The notes under the pieces: model-generated
Databases searched by the model: none
What the model saw: the letters and a program-made list of their open reading frames with translations, nothing else
What the model was told of the DNA's origin: nothing
Shown: positions 1 to 9,337 of the stretch, one piece after another
Layout of the letters: each line of letters opens with the position of its first letter
How positions within the stretch are numbered: position 1 is the stretch's first letter
From: Hyphomicrobiales bacterium
GTDB lineage: Bacteria > Pseudomonadota > Alphaproteobacteria > Rhizobiales > Methyloligellaceae
Assembly (NCBI GenBank): GCA_021775555.1
Contig: JAJFHP010000056.1
Span: 1 to 58,833, forward strand
Direction of reading: 5' to 3'
Length of the DNA stretch: 58,833 nt
Translations under genes and position numbers: made by a program

Positions 1-33
1 CGCACAGGCGAGACCGATGCCGATGCGCTGTAA
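1..33 (+). CDS. glnK: Nitrogen regulatory protein P-II, C-terminal end (partial)
   Basis: The window opens inside a plus-strand gene whose last ten codons read RTGETDADAL and then TAA. This ending, an RTGE motif followed by an acidic tail, is typical of the last strand of alphaproteobacterial PII proteins. PII proteins are trimeric sensors of 2-oxoglutarate, ATP and ADP that plug the ammonium channel. The ammonium transporter begins 34 bases downstream, which is the classic glnK-amtB operon order and strengthens the call. Only ten residues are visible, so GlnK rather than GlnB is inferred from the neighbour. Confidence 0.75.
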   Translation, partial: RTGETDADAL

Positions 34-67
34 CAACAACCTTACTCGTGCCTATTGGGGGTTAGAG

Positions 68-1360
68 ATGAAACCTACTCGCAGCCTGCTGACAGCGCTT
101 GCGGCCGTGGCCGGCTCACTGGTCATGCTCGCCGAACCGGCGCTAGCAGCAGAGGAACCGAAACTGAGCGCCGGCGATACAGCGTGGATGCTGACATCCA
201 CCGCGCTGGTGCTGATGATGACCATACCCGGTCTTGCACTTTTTTACGGCGGTATGGTCCGCAAGAAAAACGTGCTGGCAACCGTCATGCAGAGCTTTGC
301 CGTAACTTGCCTCATGAGCGTGCTCTGGATGATCGCGGGCTATTCGATAGCCTTCACCGAAGGCGGCTCGCTCAATGCCTATGTGGGCGGCCTGTCCAAG
401 GCGTTTCTTTCCGGCATGGGCAAGGACTCGCTCACCGGGACGATCCCGGAATCGGTCTTCATGACATTCCAGATGACCTTTGCGATTATCACGCCGGCGC
501 TGATTTGCGGCGCCGTCGCTGACCGGATGAAATTTTCCGCACTGCTGCTTTTCCTGAGTGCCTGGGTCCTGGTTGTCTACGCACCGATCACCCACTGGGT
601 GTGGGGCGGCGGATTTCTGTCTGACGCTGGCGTACTCGACTTCGCAGGCGGCACGGTGGTCCACATCAACTCAGGTATTGCCGGGCTTGTCGCGGCTCTC
701 GTGCTTGGCAGGCGCCACAATTACGGCACCGAAAATATGGCACCGCATAACCTGGTGCTGAGTGTCATCGGCGCATCCCTTCTATGGGTTGGCTGGTTCG
801 GATTTAATGCCGGATCCGCTGTCGCCGCTGACGGGGCTGCCGGAATGGCCATGGCCGTTACACAGATATGCACCGCCACAGCAGCGCTGACGTGGATGTT
901 CATTGAATGGATGGTGCTTAAGAAGCCCAGTGTTCTGGGTATCGTATCTGGCGCTGTCGCCGGGCTTGTTGCCATCACGCCTGCCTCGGGTTTCGTTGAC
1001 CCCATGGGCGCGTTGTTTATAGGCATCTCTGCTGGCTTCATCTGTTTCTTTGCCTCGGTGAAGCTCAAGCACATTCTGGGCTATGACGACTCGCTTGACG
1101 TGTTTGGTATTCATGGCGTCGGCGGAATTGCCGGAGCTATCCTGACGGGCTTCTTCGCGGTCGAAGCGATCGGCGGAACCGCCGGCAGCATGAGCCAGGT
1201 ATTCATCCAGATCAAAGGTATCCTTGCCACGATCGCATGGTCAGCTATCGCGACTTTTGTGATCCTGAAGATCATCGATGTGATCATTGGCCTGCGGGTT
1301 GAGAAGGATACAGAGGTCGAGGGCCTCGATATCAATCTCCATGGCGAGGTTGTGCAATAG
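68..1360 (+). CDS. amtB: Ammonium transporter (Amt/AmtB family)
   Basis: Inner-membrane ammonium channel of 430 residues. An N-terminal signal peptide ends at about residue 28 (PALAA), as in other processed Amt proteins, and eleven membrane helices follow. Family hallmarks are present: the outer phenylalanine gate region (FMTFQMTF, 131-138), the twin pore histidines (His199 in GTVVHINSG and His349 in GIHGVGG), and the cytosolic tail with the GLD..HGE contact motif that PII proteins bind. I chose the ATG at 68 because it starts the signal peptide and has a G-rich stretch upstream; an in-frame ATG at 17 would overlap the upstream PII gene. It is probably co-transcribed with that gene and nitrogen-controlled. 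Confidence 0.96.
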   Translation: MKPTRSLLTALAAVAGSLVMLAEPALAAEEPKLSAGDTAWMLTSTALVLMMTIPGLALFYGGMVRKKNVLATVMQSFAVTCLMSVLWMIAGYSIAFTEGGSLNAYVGGLSKAFLSGMGKDSLTGTIPESVFMTFQMTFAIITPALICGAVADRMKFSALLLFLSAWVLVVYAPITHWVWGGGFLSDAGVLDFAGGTVVHINSGIAGLVAALVLGRRHNYGTENMAPHNLVLSVIGASLLWVGWFGFNAGSAVAADGAAGMAMAVTQICTATAALTWMFIEWMVLKKPSVLGIVSGAVAGLVAITPASGFVDPMGALFIGISAGFICFFASVKLKHILGYDDSLDVFGIHGVGGIAGAILTGFFAVEAIGGTAGSMSQVFIQIKGILATIAWSAIATFVILKIIDVIIGLRVEKDTEVEGLDINLHGEVVQ

Positions 1361-1444
1361 CGACTTGAGGGACACGGGGGCGTCCCGTCTTCTTCCTGAG
1401 AGCGGGCATGCGCTTATGCTGAAAGGGCATGTCCGGCATAATGG

Positions 1445-1473
1445 CCCGGATGCTTCACGGCATCCGGGTCGAT
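1445..1473. terminator. Hairpin between convergent amtB and GGDEF/EAL genes
   Basis: A perfect 9-bp stem (CCCGGATGC at 1445-1453 pairing with 1460-1468) closes a 6-base loop. It is followed by a modest T-containing run (TCGATTTGTG). It lies in the 129-bp gap between two convergent genes, where a terminator usable from either side is expected. The weak T-tract keeps confidence moderate. Confidence 0.55.
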
Positions 1474-1489
1474 TTGTGTTCACCCGGTA

Positions 1490-4054
1490 TTATCCTGTGG
1501 CCTTCAAGGATTGCTCTTTGATATCCGGGAAGAAATCAGCCACTTCAGAGGCCGGACGCGGGGGTGAGAAAAAGTAGCCCTGGATTTCACCATAGCCCTC
1601 GGCCACAACCTTGTTCATCTGCTCCTCGGTCTCGACGCACTCTGCCGTTGTTGTCATGCCGAGAGAAGCGCCAAGACCGGCAACGGCCCGAACTATGGCA
1701 GCCGCGTCTTCGCTATTATCGAGGTCCTTGATGAAGGAGCCGTCGATCTTTATTTTATCAAACGGAAATGAACGCAGATAGCTGAGCGAGGAATACCCGG
1801 TGCCAAAATCGTCCATGGCAATGCGCACACCCAGCGAGCGCAGCTGGTGCAAGGTACTGAGCGTTGACTCGCTGTCCAGAAGCAGTACCGATTCGGTGAT
1901 TTCGACCTCCAGGCGATTCGGTTCTATTCCCGAACCCGCCAGGGCGCTCATTACGAGAGACACCAGATTACCGCTCTTGAATTGTACTGGCGAGACATTG
2001 ACCGCGACCTTGACATGGTCGGGCCACTGGGAAGCGTCGGCACAGGCTTGCCTGATCACCCATTCTCCAAGAGGAACGATAAGTCCGATTTCCTCAGATA
2101 GCGGAATGAAATCAGCCGGAGAGACCAGTCCGCGTTCTGGATGACGCCAGCGCAGCAAGGCTTCAAATCCGGATATTTCCCGGGTCTCAACCCTCTGTAA
2201 CGGCTGGTAATGCAATTCGAACTGACCCAACTCCAGACCCTTGCGCAAGTCGAGCTCCAGGTCACGGCGCTTTTTAACGCGGGCGTCCATCTCCGGCTCG
2301 AAAAAGCTGAATGCGCCACGTCCATCGCTTTTTGCGCCATAGAGCGCCATGTCGGCATTCTTTATAAGCAAGTCGGCATCTTCTCCATCGCCCGGTGCCA
2401 TGGCGATGCCCACGCTGGTGCCAACCACCACCTGGTGCCCGTCAAGATTGAATGGCCGCTTGACAACATCACATACTCGCTGGGCAAGTGCTGTGGCATC
2501 CTGGGGTTGCTCACCGGCAACCTGAATGATGGCGAACTCGTCGCCACCTAGCCGGGCAATAGTGTCGGCCTCGCTAACGCAGGAACGCAAGCGTTTTGCC
2601 ACCGTTTTCAGAAGTTCATCACCAGCAGGATGTCCAAGCGTATCATTCACCGCCTTGAAGCGGTCAAGATCCAGGCACATCACGGCAACGTCCTCACCAC
2701 GGGCGATGCATGACAGCGCCTCTTCGATCCGCATCCGCAATGTCGTGCGGTTTGGCAGGCCGGTAAGCGCATCATGATGCGCAAGATGTGTCACCTGCGC
2801 CTCAATGCGCTGCAACTCCGTAATATCCTGATGGGTCGCTACCCAGCCGCCTCCAGCCATCGGTTTATGGGCAATGGCTATGACGCGGCCATTGGAAATA
2901 TCCTGGATTTTGGTGGAAGCCTCTCCCTCATCAACTGCCTCAAGGCGCTCCTGAATGTAGGACTCAGGATCATCTCCGGCAAACACGCCACTTTCTATCC
3001 TGTGCTCAAGGATTTTACGGAATGACGTGCCCGGCGCGGCTAATGCGGGATCAAGGTCGTACATTTCGATATAGAGATCATTGCAAACCAGCAGATTTTT
3101 ATCGGCGTCGAACATGCACAGACCTTGTGACATGTTATCGAGAGCGACATTAAATCGGGTGTTCTGCTCTTTAAGCACATGCTCCTGTTTATCAAGGGCC
3201 GTGAGCGCCAATTCCGCACCGTCTTTTGCTTTCTCAGCCGCATCCAGATTTCGCTTGGCGGAGTCAAGCGCCTCGGCATAGTCGGAAGCATCGGCAGCTT
3301 TGGACAACAAGGCACGGGCCTTGTGCATGGCGAGCGCCAGAAAAAGGGTGAGTGCCAAAAGTGCCACCATCTTTTCAACTTCCGCGCCGATCAGAATATC
3401 GACCGATGTCAGATACTGGGAATATTCATGGGTGATCGAATCCGGTCCGCTTTTGATCGCCGCCATGCCGGTGAGCAATCCCCAGCCTACGAAGGCGATC
3501 GTGCCGCTTGTTATAATTGGTGATGGATGAAAGCGCAGCGCGCGCAGCGCAACCAATACGAATAACAGCGTCATTGATGGTGCTTTCAAAATGCCAGACG
3601 CGGTATGGTCATAGGCAAATTGATAACTCCAGATCAACGACAGAAAGATCGCGATATCCGTAACATTGAGTATTTCGAGTTGCGTTTCCGGAAGGGGTTT
3701 AGCCCTGGCCGCCATGTAACGGAAAACGGACGACAGGATCAGCCCTGTCAGTATACAGGGCACCCAGAGATTGAACGTCTGCCAGCTGCTTGAATATTGC
3801 GCCATCAAGTGAAGCGTCAGGACAAAAAAGCATATGCCCGCCTGTGCCAGAGCGATCGATTTCTCCCCTCGGGCATCATGATCAACAAGGGACTGCTTAA
3901 GTCGCCCAGAACTCTGAGTCGTCTCACGCGGAGTTTCTGGATCCTGTGCAGATGAAGAGCGGTTTTCCTGCGGGGCTGATGCGGGCACACTCTCGCGCTC
4001 CATTTCTTGCGCGGCAGCCCGTTTGGCTTTGGATAATTTGGCCAGCAACTGCAT
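1490..4054 (-). CDS. Membrane-bound PAS-GGDEF-EAL cyclic-di-GMP enzyme
   Basis: An 854-residue signalling protein. A polar N-terminus (1-60) is followed by about six membrane helices (65-245), an alanine-rich coiled coil (250-298), a PAS domain (300-415), a diguanylate cyclase domain (430-590) and a phosphodiesterase domain (600-845). Both active-site signatures are intact: GGDEF at 503-507, and EALLRW starting at 631 with DDFGTGYSS near 748. The position of the RxxD product-inhibition site, five residues before GGDEF, reads SEAD, so feedback inhibition through the usual I-site is probably lost. The gene stands alone, convergent with amtB. Which activity dominates cannot be told from sequence. 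No strong ribosome binding site precedes the chosen ATG. Confidence 0.93.
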   Translation of the reverse strand: MQLLAKLSKAKRAAAQEMERESVPASAPQENRSSSAQDPETPRETTQSSGRLKQSLVDHDARGEKSIALAQAGICFFVLTLHLMAQYSSSWQTFNLWVPCILTGLILSSVFRYMAARAKPLPETQLEILNVTDIAIFLSLIWSYQFAYDHTASGILKAPSMTLLFVLVALRALRFHPSPIITSGTIAFVGWGLLTGMAAIKSGPDSITHEYSQYLTSVDILIGAEVEKMVALLALTLFLALAMHKARALLSKAADASDYAEALDSAKRNLDAAEKAKDGAELALTALDKQEHVLKEQNTRFNVALDNMSQGLCMFDADKNLLVCNDLYIEMYDLDPALAAPGTSFRKILEHRIESGVFAGDDPESYIQERLEAVDEGEASTKIQDISNGRVIAIAHKPMAGGGWVATHQDITELQRIEAQVTHLAHHDALTGLPNRTTLRMRIEEALSCIARGEDVAVMCLDLDRFKAVNDTLGHPAGDELLKTVAKRLRSCVSEADTIARLGGDEFAIIQVAGEQPQDATALAQRVCDVVKRPFNLDGHQVVVGTSVGIAMAPGDGEDADLLIKNADMALYGAKSDGRGAFSFFEPEMDARVKKRRDLELDLRKGLELGQFELHYQPLQRVETREISGFEALLRWRHPERGLVSPADFIPLSEEIGLIVPLGEWVIRQACADASQWPDHVKVAVNVSPVQFKSGNLVSLVMSALAGSGIEPNRLEVEITESVLLLDSESTLSTLHQLRSLGVRIAMDDFGTGYSSLSYLRSFPFDKIKIDGSFIKDLDNSEDAAAIVRAVAGLGASLGMTTTAECVETEEQMNKVVAEGYGEIQGYFFSPPRPASEVADFFPDIKEQSLKATG

Positions 4055-4384
4055 TTACTAAAACCCTGTTCTTCATCACACAATCAATCCGCCTGGCTGA
4101 ACAACCTTGAAAGTGGGCGATCTGAACAAAGGATAAGCGGATATGATTAATGACTTTCCAGTACTAGTAATAAATTTCGGAAATACACTTATTCAAACTG
4201 TGAATTCATCTAGCATTGCATAAGCACTTGAGCGTTTCTCTGTCCCTCAGGATATGGTGATTATCTCCCGGCAACCGGGAAAGTCTTAATGCGGGCTTAA
4301 CCAGTTAGAACCTATCGTTTCCCGAGTTTGGCGGGCGCTGCAGGTCAGACCCGGGGGGGTAAAGATACGGAAATGTAAAGTTTC
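4055..4384. other. 330-bp divergent intergenic region
   Basis: This gap separates the minus-strand GGDEF/EAL gene from the plus-strand aminotransferase-ftsK pair and must hold both promoters. It contains a short CCCGG-CAA-CCGGG hairpin (4267-4279) directly followed by a CtrA-type box (4286-4302). I found no small ORF with a convincing ribosome binding site. The part nearest the GGDEF/EAL gene is AT-rich, but I could not pick a clear -35/-10 pair there. Confidence 0.6.
4286..4302 (+). promoter_or_regulatory. CtrA-type binding box upstream of aminotransferase-ftsK
   Basis: The sequence reads TTAA, seven bases, then TTAACC, which matches the full binding site of the cell-cycle regulator CtrA. 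It lies 83 bp before the aminotransferase start, and ftsK follows in the same operon. CtrA control of division genes is well known in Caulobacter. I do not see a good matching -10 element at the expected distance, so activation versus repression is open. Confidence 0.55.
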
Positions 4385-5593
4385 ATGTCTCCAGAAAAAA
4401 CGGCCATTACCACGAACCTGATGCCGGTATCGCCCTTCGCGCGGCTGGCCGGTTTACTTGAGGGCGTGGCACCCGGCGGCCCAGTTGTCGACCTCACTGT
4501 TGGTGAACCCCACCACCCGATGCCAGATTTCCTGATGCAGGGCCTCGCCGAAGCCCAGGAGCTGTTCGGCAAGTATCCCCCAATCCGCGGGTCGGTGGAA
4601 TTTCGCGCCGCTGTCAGCGACTGGCTTTCTCGCCGCTATCCGTATCTTGACGGGCTTGAGGAAACCAAACTTGGCATCATTCCGCTTTCCGGCACCCGTG
4701 AGGGCTTGTTTTACGTGGCGTTTTCCGCACGTGCGCGCAGGCCGGATATCGAAAAACCAGTTATTTTAATGCCGAACCCGTTCTATCACACTTATGCCGC
4801 GGCTGCTGGTGCCTGCGGCGCGGAGCCTGTTTTCCTGGCTGCCGGACCTGAATCCGGATTTCTACCCGATCTGGATGCCATTGATGATGAAATGCTTGCG
4901 CGTAGCGTGGCTTTTTTTCTGAGTTCACCAGCAAATCCGCAAGGGGCCGTAGCAGATGAAGGCTATCTGGAAAAAACCGTTCAATTGGCCCGCACTCACG
5001 ATTTTATTTTGATCTCCGACGAATGCTACTCAGAAATTTATACCGATCAACCGCCTCCGGGCGCGCTTGAAACCGCGTCGAAAACCAGCAAAACCCTGGC
5101 CAATGTAATCTCCATGCAGTCTTTTTCGAAACGCTCCAACCTTCCGGGATTGCGGGCCGGATTCTGTTGCGGTGATCCAGAGTTTATTGAGGACTTTGCA
5201 TCTTTCCGTAACGTGGTTGCGCCGCAAACATCGCTTGTTGTGCAGCATGCCTGCGTGCGCGTTCTGGCTGACGAATCCCATGTGGAAGTTACACGGGACC
5301 TTTACCGGGAAAAATTTGAGGCGGCAGACACCATATTGGCCGGCCGGTTTGGATATAAACGTCCGGAGGGTGGTTTTTTTCTGTGGCTCGATGTCAGCGA
5401 ATTTGGCGGCAGTGAAGCTGCCGTGAAAACACTTTGGAAAGAGTGTGGAGTCAAACTGTTGCCTGGACGCTATATCGCGCGTGACGAGGCGGACGGAACA
5501 AACCCGGGAGAAAAATACGTTCGCGTGGCGATGGTTGAGGATTTGGCGACCACCGAAGATGCGCTCACCCGCATCGCCGGTACGCTCAAATAA
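4385..5593 (+). CDS. Class I/II PLP aminotransferase (DapC-like)
   Basis: A 402-residue fold-type I aminotransferase. Visible signatures are TVGEPHHP near 38, SPANPQG around 181-187, the SDECYSEIY cofactor segment at 211-219, the PLP-binding lysine in [11 protein letters not shown] (Lys249) and a C-terminal substrate arginine region (YVRVAM). The closest family I recognise is N-succinyldiaminopimelate or related aminotransferases encoded beside ftsK in alphaproteobacteria. That would place it in lysine and peptidoglycan precursor synthesis, but the exact substrate is inferred. ftsK starts 14 bp downstream with its own ribosome binding site, so the two probably share a transcript. Confidence 0.85.
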   Translation: MSPEKTAITTNLMPVSPFARLAGLLEGVAPGGPVVDLTVGEPHHPMPDFLMQGLAEAQELFGKYPPIRGSVEFRAAVSDWLSRRYPYLDGLEETKLGIIPLSGTREGLFYVAFSARARRPDIEKPVILMPNPFYHTYAAAAGACGAEPVFLAAGPESGFLPDLDAIDDEMLARSVAFFLSSPANPQGAVADEGYLEKTVQLARTHDFILISDECYSEIYTDQPPPGALETASKTSKTLANVISMQSFSKRSNLPGLRAGFCCGDPEFIEDFASFRNVVAPQTSLVVQHACVRVLADESHVEVTRDLYREKFEAADTILAGRFGYKRPEGGFFLWLDVSEFGGSEAAVKTLWKECGVKLLPGRYIARDEADGTNPGEKYVRVAMVEDLATTEDALTRIAGTLK

Positions 5594-5606
5594 GGAAGTA
5601 GGGAAG

Positions 5607-8129
5607 ATGGCACTGACCAGCGGCAGCGCAGAGCGCAAAAAGCTCCTGCCCGGCACTTTCGAGACCGGCCTTAAGCGCATGGCATGGCGGACCGTGGGCA
5701 CGTTGCTTCTCGCACTGGCGCTGGCTGGCTGGCTTTCTCTCGCCACTTGGTCAATCCACGACCCCAGCCTCAACCATGCCACGAGAGGGGCGACGGATAA
5801 CCTTCTGGCCCATTGGGGCGCGATAACTGCCGACCTTTCCATGCAATCCCTTGGTCTGGCTGCAATTGCCCTGTTCCTTCCCCTCGCGGCCTGGGGCCGC
5901 CATATCGCTTTTGAACAATTCCCGTCGGGCATAAAGCTGCGTCTTGCGGCATGGCCCGTCGGGGTACTGCTGGTTGCCGGCGGCTTGTCTGCCATACCGG
6001 AGCCTGAGAGCTGGCCGCTGCCAAATGGTTTTGGAGGCATCATGGGAGATTTAACCCTCGCCGCTGCCCGATTTGTACTGGCGCCCCTCCCGGGTATTGT
6101 TCTGCGTGCTGTGGCGGCAATACTGTTTCTCGCTGGTGGAGCGGGCGCTATCCTTTACGCGTCGGGCATTTCCAGGGCGGCTTACGACGCGCTGCGGGGC
6201 GAGCCGAAGCAAGGCGCGCCGGAGCAATCCTCTTGGTTCATGAGGTCCGTTGGTAATGCAGGTGAAATTCTGAGTTCAGTTCACTCCCGCCTTTCTCGCC
6301 AGCAGGCGCGGGAGGAGCCATACCCGGACTATCCGGACGATGAGCATGAATCTTTTGAGACTTCTTCAGGCGAGTATGATCTCGATGGAGATTCGGAACT
6401 CGATGATGCCATGCCCAAGTTTCTCCGCCGTGACAGTTCCGGTGACAAGGGCGATGCGTCAGGTCGCATCGAGCCCTTTTTTGCCGGGGCCAGAACGCCC
6501 AGAATGAAACAGGATCCAGCATCTGATGAAGACGAGGGTCCATACAAGATTACACGCAAGCAAGGCGATGCACCGGTAAAACTCAAGGCAACTACGGTTT
6601 CCTCAACCCATGCCGATATATCGGCGGCTTTTTCTTTACCCCCGATGAGGCTGCTTAAGAAAGCACCGGTATCGCGGCGCGCCACTGGCATATCCGACAA
6701 GGAGTTGCAGCAAAACGCCCGCCTGCTGGAAGAAGTACTCCAGGATTTCGGCGTCAAGGGCGAGATCACGAACGTCAGTCCAGGTCCTGTGGTCACGCTA
6801 TATGAGCTTGAACCTGCACCGGGCACGAAATCTTCGCGGGTGATCGGGCTGGCAGACGATATTGCCCGGTCCATGAGCGCGGTTTCCGCGCGTGTTGCCG
6901 TCATACCCGGGCGCAATGTCATTGGCATCGAGCTGCCGAACATGCGCCGCCAGATGGTGTTCCTGCGAGAATTGCTTGAGGCGGAGGGCGAGGGGCCAAC
7001 AGATGACAAGCTCTCGCTTGCACTGGGTAAGAACATTGGCGGGGAGCCGATTTCTGTAGACCTGGCGCTGATGCCGCATCTGTTGATTGCCGGCACCACG
7101 GGGTCGGGCAAGTCAGTCGGCATCAATACCATGATCCTGTCTTTGCTGTACCGGCTCGACCCAAGCCAGTGCAAATTCATCATGATTGACCCCAAGATGT
7201 TGGAATTGTCGGTCTATGACGGCATCCCGCACCTGCTGGCGCCTGTCGTTACCGATCCCAAGAAAGCTGTCGTTGCACTAAAATGGACCGTCAAGGAGAT
7301 GGAGGAGCGCTACAAGCGCATGTCCAAACTCGGGGTGCGTAACATTAATGGCTACAATGATCGCGTGCGCGAGGCGCAGGAAATGGGTGAGGTTCTCACC
7401 CGTACGGTTCAAACCGGCTTCGACAAGGAAACAGGCGAAGCCGTTTTTGAACAGGAAGAAATGGATTACGAGGCGATGCCCTACATCGTCGTCATCGTTG
7501 ACGAGATGGCTGACTTGATGATGGTCGCCGGTAAAGATATTGAGGGTGCCGTACAGCGCCTGGCTCAGATGGCGCGCGCCGCGGGCATTCATCTTATTAC
7601 GGCGACACAGCGGCCCAGTGTTGATGTGATAACCGGCACGATCAAGGCCAACTTTCCAACCCGCATATCCTTCCAGGTCACATCGAAAATCGATAGCCGC
7701 ACGATCCTCGGCGAACAGGGGGCGGAGCAACTGCTTGGACAGGGCGACATGCTGTATATGGCCGGTGGTGGACGGATCATGCGCGTTCACGCGCCCTTCG
7801 TGTCCGATGACGAGGTCGAGAAGATCGTGCGCTTCTTAAAGAAACAGGGTCTTCCTGAATATCTTGAAGCCGTGACCGCCGATACAGAAGAAGACAGTGG
7901 GACTTACGGGGGCATGGGCGGGAACGCAGAAAGTGGTGATGCGCTGTATGATGAAGCGGTCGCCATAGTGATGCGGGACGGCAAGGCTTCCACCAGCTAT
8001 ATCCAGCGCCGCCTATCAATCGGATATAACCGGGCCGCAACGCTTGTCGAGCGGATGGAGGAAGAAGGTGTCATCTCTTCGGCCAATCATGCTGGAAAGC
8101 GCGAAATACTGGTTGGCAGCGAGGCCTGA
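5607..8129 (+). CDS. ftsK: DNA translocase FtsK
   Basis: An 840-residue septal DNA pump that clears and segregates chromosome termini at division. The N-terminus has four predicted membrane helices (about 25-45, 80-100, 110-130, 155-180). A long charged, low-complexity linker follows (190-380), then the alpha/beta motor with Walker A GTTGSGKS at 496-503 and an acidic [11 protein letters not shown] Walker B segment. The C-terminal winged-helix gamma domain (about 770-838) reads the polar KOPS sequences. The start is the ATG preceded by AAGGAAG, which excludes 54 upstream residues that would overlap the aminotransferase gene. Length and architecture are standard for a short-linker FtsK. Confidence 0.96.
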   Translation: MALTSGSAERKKLLPGTFETGLKRMAWRTVGTLLLALALAGWLSLATWSIHDPSLNHATRGATDNLLAHWGAITADLSMQSLGLAAIALFLPLAAWGRHIAFEQFPSGIKLRLAAWPVGVLLVAGGLSAIPEPESWPLPNGFGGIMGDLTLAAARFVLAPLPGIVLRAVAAILFLAGGAGAILYASGISRAAYDALRGEPKQGAPEQSSWFMRSVGNAGEILSSVHSRLSRQQAREEPYPDYPDDEHESFETSSGEYDLDGDSELDDAMPKFLRRDSSGDKGDASGRIEPFFAGARTPRMKQDPASDEDEGPYKITRKQGDAPVKLKATTVSSTHADISAAFSLPPMRLLKKAPVSRRATGISDKELQQNARLLEEVLQDFGVKGEITNVSPGPVVTLYELEPAPGTKSSRVIGLADDIARSMSAVSARVAVIPGRNVIGIELPNMRRQMVFLRELLEAEGEGPTDDKLSLALGKNIGGEPISVDLALMPHLLIAGTTGSGKSVGINTMILSLLYRLDPSQCKFIMIDPKMLELSVYDGIPHLLAPVVTDPKKAVVALKWTVKEMEERYKRMSKLGVRNINGYNDRVREAQEMGEVLTRTVQTGFDKETGEAVFEQEEMDYEAMPYIVVIVDEMADLMMVAGKDIEGAVQRLAQMARAAGIHLITATQRPSVDVITGTIKANFPTRISFQVTSKIDSRTILGEQGAEQLLGQGDMLYMAGGGRIMRVHAPFVSDDEVEKIVRFLKKQGLPEYLEAVTADTEEDSGTYGGMGGNAESGDALYDEAVAIVMRDGKASTSYIQRRLSIGYNRAATLVERMEEEGVISSANHAGKREILVGSEA

Positions 8130-8171
8130 AACGCCATACTCTATACGGGTAAAAAAATCTTCGCTCAGAAG

Positions 8172-8201
8172 TTGACGATTTTCTCGTGAATCATCTATGC
8201 C
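8172..8201 (+). promoter_or_regulatory. Possible housekeeping promoter of lolA
   Basis: TTGACGA (8172-8178) is followed after 15 bases by TCTATGCC (8194-8201). This resembles the Caulobacter sigma-73 pattern TTGACGS, 10-14 bases, GCTANAWC, with a perfect -35 and a partial -10. It sits about 30 bp ahead of the lolA start in the 103-bp gap after ftsK. Confidence 0.4.
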
Positions 8202-8232
8202 CTAGCATCGAAGGGTCAAATATATCTCGCTA

Positions 8233-9006
8233 ATGGCAAATCTTGACAATCTAGGTCTCCAGCGAAGGGTGGCGCGTATATGCGCAGTCCTTGCGCTTGG
8301 CGTATCTGTGAGCGCTCACGCCCAGTCGTCCGCTCCGCAGGCCAACCCCGCCGAACCCGTCGCGCAAAGTGGTGCTGGCTGGACCACCGAGAGCGACACC
8401 AGCACGAGCGGAACACAACCAAAAAGATCGCTTGATGACCAGCCTCCTCTTGTGCTGACGACAGAGCAGATCAAGTTACTGGGAAATATCAATGGCTACC
8501 TGACCTCTCTGATTACCCTGCAGGGCCGGTTTGTCCAGACCGATCACCGCAATGAGGAAAAACGCGGACGCTTTTATCTTCACCGTCCCGGCAAGCTACG
8601 CTTCGACTATTCCCCACCCAGCAAACTTCGCATTGTCTCCGATGGCGAGTATCTGTCTGTTGAGGATCATGATCTCAAGACGGTCGATAAATTCCCCTTA
8701 ACAGCAACGCCGATCCAGCTGCTGCTTGGGGAAGACGTGAACCTGACCCGTGATGCGCTGATCCTTGATATGCGGCAGGATGAGACCGCAGTGGTTGTCG
8801 TTATCAGGGACAAGAGCGGAAACTCACCTGGGCACCTGCAGCTCTTTTTCAAACGGCCCGAGCTTGAATTATATGAATGGGTCATCACCGATGCCCAGGG
8901 GCTGGACACCCGTATTCAACTCGCCGATATGATCATTGGAAATAAAAAATCTGAAAGTTTTTTCCAGGCTTCTTCGATCGAGTTGGATAACCTGGACAAC
9001 AATTAA
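8233..9006 (+). CDS. lolA: Outer-membrane lipoprotein carrier protein LolA
   Basis: A periplasmic chaperone of 257 residues that ferries lipoproteins from the inner to the outer membrane. A signal peptide (about 1-31, ending AHAQ) leads into a Pro/Ser/Thr-rich spacer and the LolA fold. Family-typical segments are LQGRFVQTDH near 95, KRGRFYLHRPGKLRFDY near 112 and the hydrophobic strand pattern to the end. Compared with enterobacterial LolA, the extra length is the linker at 32-75. It follows ftsK, an arrangement also common in gammaproteobacteria. The start lacks a strong ribosome binding site, but it gives a complete signal peptide. Confidence 0.92.
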   Translation: MANLDNLGLQRRVARICAVLALGVSVSAHAQSSAPQANPAEPVAQSGAGWTTESDTSTSGTQPKRSLDDQPPLVLTTEQIKLLGNINGYLTSLITLQGRFVQTDHRNEEKRGRFYLHRPGKLRFDYSPPSKLRIVSDGEYLSVEDHDLKTVDKFPLTATPIQLLLGEDVNLTRDALILDMRQDETAVVVVIRDKSGNSPGHLQLFFKRPELELYEWVITDAQGLDTRIQLADMIIGNKKSESFFQASSIELDNLDNN

Positions 9007-9038
9007 TGTGCCAGTGCCGGTTAACTCCAGCTTCATTA

Positions 9039-9074
9039 TTAATATCACATTAACCATAATTACCCAGATATATC
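9039..9074 (+). promoter_or_regulatory. CtrA-type promoter ahead of a candidate small RNA
   Basis: A full CtrA box, TTAA-N7-TTAACC (9039-9055), is followed after about ten bases by GATATATC (9067-9074). That matches seven of eight positions of the Caulobacter -10 pattern GCTANAWC. A CtrA box in the place of the -35 is the layout of CtrA-activated promoters. A second, weaker copy (TTAA-N7-TTCA, 9021-9035) overlaps upstream. The predicted start is near 9080, reading plus into the structured region and its terminator. Confidence 0.55.
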
Positions 9075-9199
9075 ATACCTTTATCAGTTTTTCCTGCATA
9101 GTGGGGAAGGCAATTTATTTGATCGGGTAAACGAAGTGTTAATTTTCTTGGAAGCCAAATATTGAATTTTGAGCCATCCGGCATAAGTCTAATAACACA

Positions 9200-9337
9200 A
9201 GCGGGCGGCGTCGTACTTTATCGGCAGTGCCCCCCCGTCTAGCCGAAGACACGTTCGCTTGCGCCGGATTCCCTCCCGGCGCACCGCTTATTTGCGGAAT
9301 TGACGCCCAACCCCTCAAAAGGTTGGGCGTCTTTTTT
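9200..9337 (+). ncRNA. Candidate structured small RNA ending in a Rho-independent terminator
   Basis: Four consecutive hairpins are visible: TCGGC/GCCGA (9221-9225 with 9242-9246) enclosing a seven-C loop; a perfect 7-bp GCGCCGG stem (9261-9267 with 9276-9282) with loop ATTCCCTC; CCGC/GCGG (9284-9287 with 9294-9297); and the terminator stem. C-rich loops are a known device by which alphaproteobacterial small RNAs pair with ribosome binding sites. A proximal promoter may lie at 9169-9195 (TTGAGC, 13 bases, TCTAATAA); the CtrA-type promoter further up would make a longer form of about 255 nt. I could not match it to 6S, SRP, tmRNA or RNase P RNA. Confidence 0.5.
9302..9337 (+). terminator. Strong Rho-independent terminator
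   Basis: A perfect 11-bp stem (9302-9312 with 9321-9331), an 8-base loop and six consecutive T (9332-9337). It ends the candidate small RNA and insulates xthA from upstream transcription. Confidence 0.9.

Noticed and set aside
5030-6043. A long minus-strand open frame across the end of the aminotransferase and the start of ftsK
   Set aside because: Low-complexity translation without domain, opposite two strong genes with ribosome binding sites.
9200-9337. Identity as 6S RNA, SRP RNA or tmRNA
   Set aside because: No long central-bubble hairpin as in 6S, no GGAAG-type SRP tetraloop region, no tRNA-like ends or tag frame.
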